A DNA stretch of 44,565 nt from a bacterium. GTDB lineage: Bacteria > Krumholzibacteriota > Krumholzibacteriia > LZORAL124-64-63. Under the pieces are notes generated by a model. It was not told where the DNA came from and did not search any database. It worked only from the letters and a program-made list of their open reading frames with translations. Position 1 is the first letter of the stretch, and each line of letters starts with the position of its first letter. The position numbers were made by a program, and so were the translations under genes. The DNA lies in assembly GCA_003353795.1 (NCBI GenBank), contig PIVY01000015.1, positions 1-44,565 of the forward strand, in the 5' to 3' direction. Below are positions 1 through 8,725 of the stretch, one piece after another.

Positions 1-58
1 CGGCGCTCTCGAGGGCCGCCGCTGGCCTCAGCTCGATCCGGAGTGCCACGAACGGCTG

Positions 59-1135
59 ATGGTTTTCGTCGACTTCGCGGCCCCCGGATCCCGGGAAGGC
101 ACGGTGGTTGGCGCCGCGGTCACCGACCTCGGTTCGACCGTCTCGGCGGCACCGGAACTGCGGGTCGCCCTGGCCGGCTGTGGCACCGTGGGCGGCGGCG
201 TGCTCGAGCTCCTGACGGATCTGCCCGACGTGAGGGTGACCGGTGTGGCCGCAAGAAACATCGACCGCGCCCGATCCATGGCACCATCCCGAGTCGCACT
301 GACCACCGATCCTGCACGTCTGCTGGATGGCGATCCCGACGTGGTGGTCGAGACCATGGGCGGTCTCGGCGCCGCCCACGAGCTGGTGCGCGAGGCGCTA
401 GGTCGCGGCCTCGCCGTGGTCACGGCCAACAAGGATCTGCTCGCCGAACACGGTCCCGCGTTGCGTGAACTGGCCCGACGCCACGGCGGATGGCTGGGTA
501 CGGCGGCGACCTGTGGGGGCGGCGCGCCCATGCTGGAGCGGGCCCGTCGACTGGGTCGGCGGCACGACCTGACGGTGCTACGAGGCGTGGTCAACGGAAC
601 CAGCAACTGGATTCTGGATCGAATGAGCGAGGGCCAGGATCTCGGCGCAGCGGTAGCGGCTGCCCAGACTGCCGGCTACGCCGAAGCGGATCCCACGGCC
701 GATATCGCCGGCCACGACGCGGCCCGAAAGATCTGCCTGCTGGCTCATGCCGCCTGGGGTCTCGATCTGCCGCCGGCGAGAGTCGCCGTGTCCGGACTGG
801 AGGACATCGACGCAAAGGTCGTGATCGAAGCACGCCACCGGGGGCGGCACCCCCGCCTGGTGGCCTCGGCCCGCCGGGTCGCAGACGGCGTGCACGCCTC
901 GGTGGACGTGCGGTTTCTACCGCCGGCCGATCCGTTGCATGGCGTTGCCGGCGTGGCCAACCGGCTCGAGTTGCGGGACGACAAGGACGAACGCTGGCTG
1001 GTGGACGGCCTGGGTGCCGGACGCTGGCCCACGGCCCAGGCCGTGCTGGCCGACGTGCTCGCCGCGCGGGTGCGACGCCAATCGAGTCGGACGAACGAGG
1101 AGTGGGTTACGGAGCTGCGACGAACCGGCAGCTAG
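59..1135 (+). CDS. hom: Homoserine dehydrogenase (short form, no ACT domain)
   Basis: Predicted to reduce aspartate semialdehyde to homoserine with NAD(P)H on the threonine/methionine pathway. The N-terminal Rossmann motif GCGTVGGGV, the ANKDLLAEHG segment and the catalytic-domain signatures GVVNGTSNWIL and AGYAEADPTADIAGHDAARK are all visible and in the family order. At 358 aa it stops right after the catalytic domain, so the C-terminal ACT regulatory domain of longer homologues is missing. The start is doubtful: the frame stays open to the left edge of the window, the ATG used here has no clear ribosome binding site, and about 35 residues precede the Rossmann fold. The true start may lie outside the window, possibly as part of a fused upstream domain. 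Confidence 0.88.
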   Translation: MVFVDFAAPGSREGTVVGAAVTDLGSTVSAAPELRVALAGCGTVGGGVLELLTDLPDVRVTGVAARNIDRARSMAPSRVALTTDPARLLDGDPDVVVETMGGLGAAHELVREALGRGLAVVTANKDLLAEHGPALRELARRHGGWLGTAATCGGGAPMLERARRLGRRHDLTVLRGVVNGTSNWILDRMSEGQDLGAAVAAAQTAGYAEADPTADIAGHDAARKICLLAHAAWGLDLPPARVAVSGLEDIDAKVVIEARHRGRHPRLVASARRVADGVHASVDVRFLPPADPLHGVAGVANRLELRDDKDERWLVDGLGAGRWPTAQAVLADVLAARVRRQSSRTNEEWVTELRRTGS

Positions 1136-1157
1136 ATCGAGGCCGGGCGATCATGAA

Positions 1158-1189
1158 CGATCCGGCCGGCATCGGTGCCGGCCGGATCG
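1158..1189. terminator. Bidirectional hairpin terminator between convergent genes
   Basis: A perfect 14-bp stem (1158-1171 with 1176-1189) and a TCGG tetraloop lie between the convergent homoserine dehydrogenase and TraB-family genes. There is no long T run on either side, so termination is inferred from stem strength and position. Confidence 0.7.
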
Positions 1190-1192
1190 AGT

Positions 1193-2074
1193 CTATCGGG
1201 CGCCGACCTGGTTCACGGTCCAGCCGCGGTCAGCCAGTAGCGCCGGTATGCCGTCCTCGCCACACAGGTGAAGGGAACCCACCACCACGAACCAGTGGGC
1301 CCGGGCCTGGTCCAGGCGGTCGGCCATACGCGCATTGCGTTCGACGAGGAGCTGCTCGTGGAAGCGCTCCATACGCTCGTCGTCCTTCCAGTCCTCCCGG
1401 TATGCCGTTTCCATGGCCTCGGGATCGCCCGCGCGCCAGGCCGCGACCAGCTTCTCGATCATGGCGATCATGGTTTCCGGAGATTCTTCCAGCGCCTCGG
1501 ACAGGAGCAAGCTGTCGATGACGGCATCGGGCCCGAAAATGAGCGCAATCTGCTGCTCGGGCGTCTCCAGCGAAACGATGGGCTGTTCGGATTCCGTGGC
1601 CCGCCTCAACAGATGCATGTCCACACCCTGCTGTGGATCGAGACCGGCCCGGGTCATCACGGCCTGGGCGACCGTGATGGCGGCGAGCCCGGGGCGCATG
1701 CGCTCGAGCATGGAGGCCGGCACCATGAGACCTTCCACGGCCTGCAACTGCTGCCAGGTCTCCTCGGAAATGTGGTCGGTGAGCTTCTCGTCGGCCGGAT
1801 ACATGCCCTCCTGCATGGCCAGCATGCTCGCCTTCATGAGCATGCCCTGGTCGGCCATGTTCAGCTCACAGGCGATGGTGTCGGCCGCGGCGAACACCTG
1901 TTCGATGCGTTCGTCGAGGGGATACCAGGATTCCTGGCCGGCATGGATGCTGCCGAACAGGTGAATGGTGGCGCCGTCCTTCTCGGCCTGCCAGAGGAAG
2001 AGCGGGCCGTCCGCCGCCAGGGACGACAGTGGGATCAGGAACAGGAACGCGCACAGGACGATCCGCTTGGTCAT
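1193..2074 (-). CDS. TraB/GumN family protein, exported
   Basis: A 293-aa protein of the TraB/GumN (PF01963-type) family, related to Tiki-like metalloproteases. A signal peptide spans the first 21 or so residues (MTKRIVLCAFLFLIPLSSLA) and ends before AADGP. The two family signatures are present: GSIHAGQESWYPL near the N-terminus and GSLHLCGEDG near the C-terminus. An ELNMADQG-like acidic segment follows the first. The start is chosen at the ATG with GAGGAG about 7 nt upstream; a longer frame upstream is arginine-rich and lacks a signal. Likely periplasmic; substrate unknown. It follows hflC on the same strand but a hairpin separates them. Confidence 0.85.
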   Translation of the reverse strand: MTKRIVLCAFLFLIPLSSLAADGPLFLWQAEKDGATIHLFGSIHAGQESWYPLDERIEQVFAAADTIACELNMADQGMLMKASMLAMQEGMYPADEKLTDHISEETWQQLQAVEGLMVPASMLERMRPGLAAITVAQAVMTRAGLDPQQGVDMHLLRRATESEQPIVSLETPEQQIALIFGPDAVIDSLLLSEALEESPETMIAMIEKLVAAWRAGDPEAMETAYREDWKDDERMERFHEQLLVERNARMADRLDQARAHWFVVVGSLHLCGEDGIPALLADRGWTVNQVGAR

Positions 2075-2107
2075 GTCGTCTCCTCGTCGTCGCCGCCGGA
2101 TATGCGA

Positions 2108-2132
2108 GGGGCCCGGAACGGATCCGGGCCCC
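2108..2132 (-). terminator. Hairpin after hflC
   Basis: A 10-bp GC stem (2108-2117 with 2123-2132) with a 5-nt loop sits just past the hflC stop on the minus strand and ahead of the TraB-family gene. It probably ends the hflKC transcript. No clear T run. Confidence 0.6.
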
Positions 2133-2145
2133 ATCGTGGTCGCGA

Positions 2146-3078
2146 CTATCGGCTACGCTTCAGGTACCGGTAGAAGTCGGCATCCGTGGAAAGCACCAGG
2201 CGACTGTTGCCGGAAAGGGCAGCCGGGTAGCTCTCCATGGTCTTGAGGAAACCGTAGAACTCACGAGACTCCGGGGAGCGATCGTAGGCCTCGGCGTAGA
2301 TGCGCGTGGCACTGGCGTCGGCGCGACCAATGATCTCCTCGGCGGTCTTGTAGGCGCCCGACTGGATGCGCTGCAACTCCCGCTCGCGCTCGCCTCCGAT
2401 GCGGCTGGCCTCGCCCTGGCCTTCCGAGCGGTAGCGATCGGCGATCCGCTTGCGCTCGGCGACCATGCGCTCGAAGACCTTCCGCTGTACCTCTTCCACG
2501 TAGTTGATGCGCTTGAACTGGATATCGAGGATCTCGATGCCGAGATCACCGGTACGGGCCTGCGCGGTGGAGAGGATCTCCTCGCGGATCACGCCACGAC
2601 CGGCCGAGATCGGGTCGAGGGTCGACTCGTCTTCGATCTCGTTCTCGGTACGCTGCGCCTCGCGATTGGTGGAGCGCACCACCTCGAGCAGGTCGTACTT
2701 GGCGATGGCGTTCCGAACCTCGCCGTCGAGGATGTCGTCGAGACGGGTCTGGGCACCCCGTTCGTCACGCAGACGCTGGAAATAGAGCAATGGATCGGTG
2801 ATGCGCCAGCGCGCATAGGTGTCCACCGAGATGAAGCGCTTGTCCTTGGTGGGTAGTTCGTTGGGGTCGCCGTCCCACTCCAGGAAGCGCTTCTCGAAAC
2901 GATTGACCACCTGGATGAACGGCGTCTTGAACTTGAGGCCCGGCGTCATGACCGGTTCACCCCTGGGCTGACCGAACTGGGTAATGATGATCTGCTCGTA
3001 TTCGTTCACCACGTAAACCGAGTTGAACAGCGTGATCAGCACGACTCCGGCGACGACGAGAATGGCAATGCGGTTCAT
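2146..3078 (-). CDS. hflC: HflC, SPFH/band-7 membrane protein
   Basis: Partner of HflK in the periplasm-facing HflKC complex that cages and modulates the FtsH membrane protease. The 310-aa protein has one N-terminal transmembrane anchor (MNRIAILVVAGVVLITLFNS), then VYVVNEYEQIIITQFGQP, which is the HflC band-7 signature, and ends with a coiled-coil rich region (ERERELQRIQSGAYKTAEE). Start ATG is chosen because GGAGGT lies 5 nt upstream; a GTG one codon earlier is too close to it. The ATG overlaps the hflK stop by one base (TGATG), so the two are translationally coupled. Confidence 0.95.
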   Translation of the reverse strand: MNRIAILVVAGVVLITLFNSVYVVNEYEQIIITQFGQPRGEPVMTPGLKFKTPFIQVVNRFEKRFLEWDGDPNELPTKDKRFISVDTYARWRITDPLLYFQRLRDERGAQTRLDDILDGEVRNAIAKYDLLEVVRSTNREAQRTENEIEDESTLDPISAGRGVIREEILSTAQARTGDLGIEILDIQFKRINYVEEVQRKVFERMVAERKRIADRYRSEGQGEASRIGGERERELQRIQSGAYKTAEEIIGRADASATRIYAEAYDRSPESREFYGFLKTMESYPAALSGNSRLVLSTDADFYRYLKRSR

Positions 3079-4091
3079 CACTGACCTCCCTGCTGCGGGC
3101 TCGCGTTGGATCCGCCGAGATTCAAGAGTGGCAACAGGTTCTGCAGATCCTCGTCGATGATCACCTTGCCCTCGACCAGGGGAAGGATCTCGGCCATGGT
3201 CTCGAGGTAGATCCGGGTGCGGGTGATCTCGGGCGCCTTCCGGTATTCCTCGAAGAACGCCACGAAACGGGCCGAATCACCGCGCGCCTCGTTGACGCGG
3301 CGCAGGGCGTAACCCTCGGCCTCCTGGATCGTCTGCTGCGCCTCGCCCAGGGCCCGCGGGATCACGCGGTTGTACTCGCTCTGGGCCTGGTTGATGAGCT
3401 TGGCCCGTTCCTGCTCGGCCTCGTTGACCTCGTTGAAGCTGGGCTTCACCGGGTCGGGCGGGTTCACGTCCTGCAGCACGACCTGGTCGACGTTGATGCC
3501 GATGTCGTATTGGACGCAGAGCTCCTGCAATTCCCTCTCCACCTCGCTGGCCACCTCGGCGCGACCCACGGTGAGCACCTCGTTCACGGTGCGGTCACCC
3601 ACCACACTGCGCATGACGGCCTCGCTCATGCCGCGGAACGTGCCGGCGGGATTGCGGACCATGAAGAGGAACTTGAAGGGATCGACAACACGATACTGCA
3701 CGACCCACTCGACCACGGCGGCGTTGAGATCGCCGGTAAGCATGCTGGCTTCCTCGGCGTAGGGTCGCGTGGCGTACTGGGAGCGCACATCCGCACGGAG
3801 GGTGCGGAAGCCGAACTCTTCTTTCCACTGCCGCTGCACCGGCACCTTCTTCACCGTCTCGATGCCGAATGGCACCTTGAAGTGCAGTCCCGGGTCCGTG
3901 GTCCGGGTGTACCTGCCGAACTGCAGCACGAGGGCCACCTCTTCGGGCTCCACGGTGTAGACGCTCGTGAAGATCACGATGAGGACCGCCAGAGCGATCA
4001 GTACGTTTCGGATGAGGGGAAGGTTGGGCTTGGGAAGCCGGATCTCCGGCCCCCCCTCGGGCGAGTCGCCGAAGCTACGGTCGTCGGACAT
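3078..4091 (-). CDS. hflK: HflK, SPFH/band-7 membrane protein
   Basis: First gene of the hflKC pair, 337 aa. After a short acidic, proline-containing cytoplasmic tail (MSDDRSFGDSPEGGPEIRLP) there is a single transmembrane helix near residues 24-47, then the band-7 domain with VEPEEVALVLQFGRY and DPGLHFKVPFGIETV. The HflK-specific motif INVDQVVLQDVNPPDPVK and the C-terminal helical stretch with EAEGYALRRVNEARGDSARF are clear. Start ATG has GGAGGAG 5 nt upstream. The glycine-rich N-terminus typical of E. coli HflK is short here. Acts with HflC on FtsH. Confidence 0.95.
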   Translation of the reverse strand: MSDDRSFGDSPEGGPEIRLPKPNLPLIRNVLIALAVLIVIFTSVYTVEPEEVALVLQFGRYTRTTDPGLHFKVPFGIETVKKVPVQRQWKEEFGFRTLRADVRSQYATRPYAEEASMLTGDLNAAVVEWVVQYRVVDPFKFLFMVRNPAGTFRGMSEAVMRSVVGDRTVNEVLTVGRAEVASEVERELQELCVQYDIGINVDQVVLQDVNPPDPVKPSFNEVNEAEQERAKLINQAQSEYNRVIPRALGEAQQTIQEAEGYALRRVNEARGDSARFVAFFEEYRKAPEITRTRIYLETMAEILPLVEGKVIIDEDLQNLLPLLNLGGSNASPQQGGQ

Positions 4092-4273
4092 CGCGCTCCT
4101 CCAGGTTTCAGGATTTCCATGCTTCCGGACACTACACCCGAAGTGAAGGTCCGGCCACCGCGAAACTCGCACCTGCACGCGTGACCGGCGATCACTGGCG
4201 GGTTAAGATGGCGCCGCCTGTCTAACCGGGATCCGGTTTGATTATTCGTCCTGGCTTCAGAGGAGAGGGATCC

Positions 4274-4858
4274 ATGAGCCACACATTGCCTGACCTGCCC
4301 TACGCCCACGACGCCCTCGAACCCCACATCTCGCGCGAGACCCTGGAATTTCACCACGACAAGCACCACGCCGCATACGTGAACAACCTCAACGGCCTGG
4401 TCGAGGGTTCCGAGTACGCCGGCCAGAGCCTCGAGGACATCGTCAAGACCGCGCCCTCGGGCGGAGTCTTCAACAATGCCGCCCAGATCTGGAATCACAC
4501 CTTCTACTTCGCCGGACTCGCACCCGACGGCGGTGGCGAACCGATCGGCGAACTGGCGACGGCCATCGCGGCCAAGTGGGGAGATTTCGCCGCTTTCAAG
4601 GACGCTTTCGGCAAGAGCGCCGCGGGCAACTTCGGCAGCGGCTGGACCTGGCTGGTGCGTACCGCGGCCAGTGACCTCGACATCGTCAACACCGGCAATG
4701 CCGGCACGCCGCTCACCGAAGGCGCAACGCCCCTGATGTGCATCGACGTCTGGGAGCACGCCTACTACATCGACACGCGCAACGCGCGGCCGAAATACGT
4801 GGCGAACTGGTGGAACGTGGTGAACTGGGAATTCGTGGCCCGGAACTTCGCAGGCTAG
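4274..4858 (+). CDS. sodB: Superoxide dismutase, Fe type
   Basis: Dismutates superoxide to oxygen and hydrogen peroxide. The 194-aa protein shows H27 in the LEFHHDKHHAAYV segment, NAAQIWNHTFYFAGLAP with the second metal His and a Gln in the position typical of Fe-SOD, and DVWEHAYYIDTRNARPKYV carrying the last Asp and His ligands. No signal peptide, so cytoplasmic. Start ATG lies after AGGAGAGGGA. It stands alone, divergent from hflK and convergent with tcdA. Fe versus Mn versus cambialistic use is inferred from the Gln position. Confidence 0.95.
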   Translation: MSHTLPDLPYAHDALEPHISRETLEFHHDKHHAAYVNNLNGLVEGSEYAGQSLEDIVKTAPSGGVFNNAAQIWNHTFYFAGLAPDGGGEPIGELATAIAAKWGDFAAFKDAFGKSAAGNFGSGWTWLVRTAASDLDIVNTGNAGTPLTEGATPLMCIDVWEHAYYIDTRNARPKYVANWWNVVNWEFVARNFAG

Positions 4859-4871
4859 GCCGGAACCGATC

Positions 4872-4906
4872 ACGAGGGCGCCCTCGCCACCGGCGGGGGC
4901 GCTCGT
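4872..4906. terminator. Imperfect hairpin between sodB and tcdA
   Basis: ACGA and GCGCCC at 4872-4883 pair with GGGCGC and TCGT at 4897-4906, with a two-base bulge, directly between two convergent stops. Probable bidirectional terminator; no T run. Confidence 0.45.
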
Positions 4907-5662
4907 TCAATCGCCGGCCAGCGCCGCGATCGCCGCCGCGGCCAGGGCGAATCCGAACATGCCCGGGAGCATGATGTTGCTCGGTTGACGACGACGCACC
5001 CGCGGCTCGTCGGGAAGCTCCTCGCCGGGCGCCACGGCCACCGCCGGCACCGGCAACTCGGTCGCCCACACTGCCTCGATTTGACCCGGCCCGACACCGC
5101 GGCGGCGGAGTCCCCGCCTCACCTTGCGAGCCAGAGGGCACACCCGCGACTCGAACAGGTCGCCCGACCGGACCGAACCCCCGTCGCGCTTGCCGGCCGC
5201 CCCCAGGCTGCTCAGCACGGTCCAGCCGAAATCCACACCGTGGGCGAGCAGCGCGACCTTGGAAAGCACCGAGTCGATGCAGTCGATGAGCACGGGAAAA
5301 AGCTCCCGTTCGGTGTCGGGAATCATCTCGGTCACGTTGTCCGGATCGACACAGGCCGCCACGCACTCCACCACGGTATCGGGGCAGTGGCGCGCGATCC
5401 ACGCGGCCAGGATCTCGGTCTTGAGGCGCCCAACGTCGGCCGGGCCGGCCACGGGATGGCGATTGAGGGAACTGGTGGTCACGCGATCGAAGTCGAGGAT
5501 CTTGAGCCGGCCCACGCCGCTGCGGGCCAGGGCCAGCACGGCATGCGCGCCCACACCGCCCAGACCCACGACAACGCAGCCTCCGTGCCGAATCCGCGTG
5601 AAGCCCTCGGCGCCGTAGAGGTCGACGGTGCGGGTGAACCGGGGTGGGAAACGGTCGGGCAC
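4907..5662 (-). CDS. tcdA: tRNA threonylcarbamoyladenosine dehydratase (TcdA/CsdL), ThiF family
   Basis: E1-like ATP-dependent enzyme that cyclises t6A to ct6A on ANN-decoding tRNAs. The 251-aa protein has the nucleotide-binding VVGLGGVGAHAVLALARSG motif, LDFDRVTTSSLNRH (Asp and Arg-finger region), the IDCIDSVLSK segment and the TcdA-type C-terminal hydrophobic helix MFGFALAAAAIAALAG. The start is placed at GTG with GGAGA about 7 nt upstream; a TTG ten codons earlier is possible. No sulfur-acceptor partner genes are adjacent. Divergent from the amidase gene. Confidence 0.88.
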   Translation of the reverse strand: MPDRFPPRFTRTVDLYGAEGFTRIRHGGCVVVGLGGVGAHAVLALARSGVGRLKILDFDRVTTSSLNRHPVAGPADVGRLKTEILAAWIARHCPDTVVECVAACVDPDNVTEMIPDTERELFPVLIDCIDSVLSKVALLAHGVDFGWTVLSSLGAAGKRDGGSVRSGDLFESRVCPLARKVRRGLRRRGVGPGQIEAVWATELPVPAVAVAPGEELPDEPRVRRRQPSNIMLPGMFGFALAAAAIAALAGD

Positions 5663-5797
5663 GGTCAGTCTCCAATGGGCCGCGAGCGGCAAATTCCTGG
5701 TCGCGAATCCTGCTGCCGGGTAGGATGCCAGAGGAACGCTTTACCCGCCAGCGCCTTTCGCGCGCCGGTCGACCCTGCCGGACCGGAGGATTCCGCC

Positions 5798-7492
5798 ATG
5801 CGTCTCGCCATCCTGGTCACCGCCGTATTCGCCACCGTGTTCGTCGGCGCCTGCGAAAGCGGTCGCGACCTGTCCGCCGAACCGCCCGCCGATCAGACCA
5901 TCGCCGCGGCAGCCGCCGTGGCCGGTCTCGAATTCACGGCCGCCGAGCGCGACTCCCTCGCCGAGGATCTCCAGTCGCAACGCGAGGACTACGCCGCCCT
6001 GCGCGAGGTGACTCTCGACAACGGCGTCGCCCCCGCGATGCGTTTCGACCCGCTGTTCTGGCAACCTTCGGCCGCGGCCGCCCTGGCCGCCGGGGCAGCG
6101 GAAGACGACGCTGGACCGGCCTGGCGCATGCCCGAGGTCATCAATCGCCCCGACGAAGACGCCGAGCTGGCCTGGCTCTCGGTGGCCGACCTGGCCGCGC
6201 TGCTGATCACCCGCCAGGTGACCAGCGTCGAACTGACCGAACTGGCCCTGGCCCGTATTCGCGCCCACGATCCGCAGCTCCACTGCGCGGTGACCCTGCT
6301 GGATGAACGCGCCCTCGAACATGCCCGCCAGGCGGATCGCGACATCGCCGCCGGCCGCTGGCGCGGCCCCCTGCACGGCGTACCTTGCGGCGTGAAGGAT
6401 CTGCTGGCCGTTCCCGGCCACCCCACCACCTGGGGCGCCACGCCGTATCGCGATCAAGTGCGTGACGAACTGGCAACCGTGGTGGCCCGCCTGGACGAGG
6501 CCGGCGCCGTGGTCGTGGCCAAGCTCACCCTCGGCGCCCTGGCCTGGGGCGACGTCTGGTTCGGCGGCATGACCCGCAATCCCTGGAACCTGGAACAGGG
6601 CTCGAGCGGTTCGTCGGCGGGCTCGGCATCGGCGGTATCGGCCGGCCTGGTGCCCTTCGCCATCGGGACCGAGACCTGGGGTTCCATCGTTTCGCCCGCA
6701 TCGCGCTGCGGAGTCACCGGCCTGCGACCCACCTTCGGCCGCGTCAGCCGCCACGGGGCCATGGCCCTGAGCTGGTCCATGGACAAGATCGGTCCCATCG
6801 CACGCACCGTGGAGGATTGCGCCATGGTGCTCAACGCCATCCGCGGCAGCGACGATCTGGACCCCACCGTGATCGACGCCCCGTTCCCCGTACGCCCCAG
6901 GCTGGACCCGGCGACCGTGCGCGTGGGCTACCTGGCCACCGCCTTCGAGGACGCCGAGGGCGAGGACCCGGATCCCGACCTGGCCCTTCACCGCGCGGCG
7001 CTCGATGTGATGCGCGAGGCCGGTTTCGAACTCATCCCCATGGCTCTGCCCGACGTGGACCCCTACCCCCTCGGCATCATCCTGTCCGCCGAGGCCGGCG
7101 CCGCGTTCCAGAATCTCGTGCTCTCCGATCGCGACGACGAACTGGTTCGCCAGATCCGCAACGCCTGGCCCAACGTCTTCCGCACCGCGCAGCTCGTGCC
7201 CGCTGTGGAATACCTGCAGGCCAACCGCCAGCGCCTGCTGCTCATGCGCCGGTTCGCCGAGCTGTTCGAGACCGTCGACGTGTACGTGACTCCGTCGTTC
7301 GGCCCGGGGCTCCTGATGACCAACCTCACTGGTCACCCGCAGATCGTGATGCCCGACGGCTTCGCGGAAGACGGCACGCCGCGCTCCATCAGCATCGTGG
7401 GCGACCTCTTCGACGAGGCCACCCTGGTCGCCGTGGCACGGGAGTTCGAAGCGCGGACCGAGTGGCATGAGAAGCGGCCGCCGGGCTTCTAG
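5798..7492 (+). CDS. Amidase-signature lipoprotein
   Basis: A 564-aa amidase-signature hydrolase, related to GatA/glutamyl amidase-type enzymes but exported. The N-terminus carries a lipobox (FVGAC, Cys19), followed by a roughly 100-residue extension rich in Ala/Glu that is not part of the catalytic domain. The Ser-cisSer-Lys triad is visible: K200 in GVPCGVKDLL, the serine-rich GSSGSSAGSASA at 268-279 and the nucleophile S296 in GTETWGSIV. GatA-type T-G-G-S is replaced by T-W-G-S. Start ATG follows GGAGGA by 7 nt. Substrate unknown; the lipid anchor argues against a GatCAB role. Confidence 0.9.
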   Translation: MRLAILVTAVFATVFVGACESGRDLSAEPPADQTIAAAAAVAGLEFTAAERDSLAEDLQSQREDYAALREVTLDNGVAPAMRFDPLFWQPSAAAALAAGAAEDDAGPAWRMPEVINRPDEDAELAWLSVADLAALLITRQVTSVELTELALARIRAHDPQLHCAVTLLDERALEHARQADRDIAAGRWRGPLHGVPCGVKDLLAVPGHPTTWGATPYRDQVRDELATVVARLDEAGAVVVAKLTLGALAWGDVWFGGMTRNPWNLEQGSSGSSAGSASAVSAGLVPFAIGTETWGSIVSPASRCGVTGLRPTFGRVSRHGAMALSWSMDKIGPIARTVEDCAMVLNAIRGSDDLDPTVIDAPFPVRPRLDPATVRVGYLATAFEDAEGEDPDPDLALHRAALDVMREAGFELIPMALPDVDPYPLGIILSAEAGAAFQNLVLSDRDDELVRQIRNAWPNVFRTAQLVPAVEYLQANRQRLLLMRRFAELFETVDVYVTPSFGPGLLMTNLTGHPQIVMPDGFAEDGTPRSISIVGDLFDEATLVAVAREFEARTEWHEKRPPGF

Positions 7493-7505
7493 GGACCGGC
7501 CCAAT

Positions 7506-8273
7506 CTAGCGAGGACCGCCGAGGCCGAAGAGGCGTTCCGCGCTGGCCGTGGTCGTCGTGGCCACGTCCTCCAGGTCGATGCCGCGCAACGCGGCGATGG
7601 CCAGGGCCACATCGCGAACGTGGCGCGGTTCGGCTGCCAGGGGATCGACGCCGTCCAGACCGATGGACGGGGCGTCCGTCTCAAGGAGGATCTTCTCCAG
7701 TGGCACCGCCGCCACGGTCTCGCGGGTGCGCGTGGCGCGCGGTCGGGTCACCGCGCCGCCGATCCCCAGATGCAGGCCCAGGCGCAGGAACCGGCGAGCC
7801 AGCTCCGGCGAGCGCGTGAACGCGTGCAACACCCCCTGCAGGCGCGGCGAGAATCGCTCGAGGATTTCGGCCATCTCCGCAAAGGCACCACGGCAGTGCA
7901 GGATCACCGGGAGGTCCAGATCGCGGGCGAGTTCGAGCTGCTTCTCGAAGACGGCGATCTGTACCGGCATGAGTGGCGTGTCGATCATGCCGTCGAGACC
8001 GATCTCGCCGACGGCCACGGCCTTGCAATCGCGCAGATGGCCGGCGAGGTCGTCGATGTCGAATGATTGGTCGGCGACCCAGGGGTGCAGCCCGAGGGCC
8101 GGAAAGACGACGCCGGGATGGGCTGCGGCAATGTCCTGGACCTGGCGCCACGAGGGTGGATCATACGCGGGGACGACGATGCGCTGGACGCCGGCGGCAG
8201 CGCCACGGTCCAGCACGCCGGCGAGGTCGTCGCAGAGCGGGGGGAACGTGAGGTGGCAGTGCGTTTCGATCAA
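7506..8273 (-). CDS. tatD: TatD-family metal-dependent hydrolase
   Basis: A 255-aa TIM-barrel metallo-hydrolase of the TatD DNase family. Metal-site motifs are present in order: IETHCHLTF, GLHPWV, VGEIGLDG, ILHCRGAF, LHAFTRS and LLETDAPS. TatD proteins are 3'-5' exonucleases or deaminase-like hydrolases acting on DNA or RNA in the cytoplasm. The start is TTG; it overlaps the stop of the upstream lipoprotein gene (TTGA) and an AGGAGAG lies about 8 nt before it, so the two genes are coupled. Convergent with the amidase gene only 13 nt away. Confidence 0.92.
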   Translation of the reverse strand: MIETHCHLTFPPLCDDLAGVLDRGAAAGVQRIVVPAYDPPSWRQVQDIAAAHPGVVFPALGLHPWVADQSFDIDDLAGHLRDCKAVAVGEIGLDGMIDTPLMPVQIAVFEKQLELARDLDLPVILHCRGAFAEMAEILERFSPRLQGVLHAFTRSPELARRFLRLGLHLGIGGAVTRPRATRTRETVAAVPLEKILLETDAPSIGLDGVDPLAAEPRHVRDVALAIAALRGIDLEDVATTTTASAERLFGLGGPR

Positions 8274-8710
8274 CCCACCGGACTCTCCTGATAATTCCCG
8301 GACACCATCGTCGTCAACAACGCCATCATCTCGTTCAGGTTCGCCTCGAACACCTCGCCGAGCATGGGATTGCGATCCAGATCCGCCTTCAGGCTCTGCA
8401 CCTTCGTGAGATGCTCCGCGGCGATCTTGCCCAGTTCGATCTGGCCCTGGTCGGACAATCGCGGGGCGTTGTACACCAGGTCGTCGAGGTCCTTGTTGAT
8501 CATGCCGATGTTGTCGGAGGCCGCCTGGGCCGAGGCCATATCACGGATCTGCATCATGCCCTGCTCGGCGCGCCTCATGAATCCGTCGAGGACCTCGCCG
8601 TAGTTGACGTTCTCTCCCCACAGCGACTCGTCGTACTTCTTGCCGCCACAGCCGGCCACCAGCATGGCGGCGGTAAGGATGAAGAGTGCGATCAGGGGCA
8701 AGCGGTGCAT
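8270..8710 (-). CDS. Small predicted lipoprotein, unknown function
   Basis: A 146-aa protein with a lipoprotein signal peptide ending in LVAGC (Cys21) and then a mostly helical, charged domain without recognisable family motif. Only the lipobox cysteine is present. Start ATG has GAGGAG upstream. It overlaps tatD by 4 nt and would be transcribed with it and possibly with the MBL-fold gene 15 nt upstream. No function is claimed. Confidence 0.8.
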   Translation of the reverse strand: MHRLPLIALFILTAAMLVAGCGGKKYDESLWGENVNYGEVLDGFMRRAEQGMMQIRDMASAQAASDNIGMINKDLDDLVYNAPRLSDQGQIELGKIAAEHLTKVQSLKADLDRNPMLGEVFEANLNEMMALLTTMVSGNYQESPVG

Positions 8711-8725
8711 GGGAGCTCCTCAGCG

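Noticed and set aside
5741..7684. A 647-codon frame antisense to the amidase gene
   Set aside because: The amidase carries the full Ser-Ser-Lys signature on the plus strand; the antisense frame has no recognisable motif.
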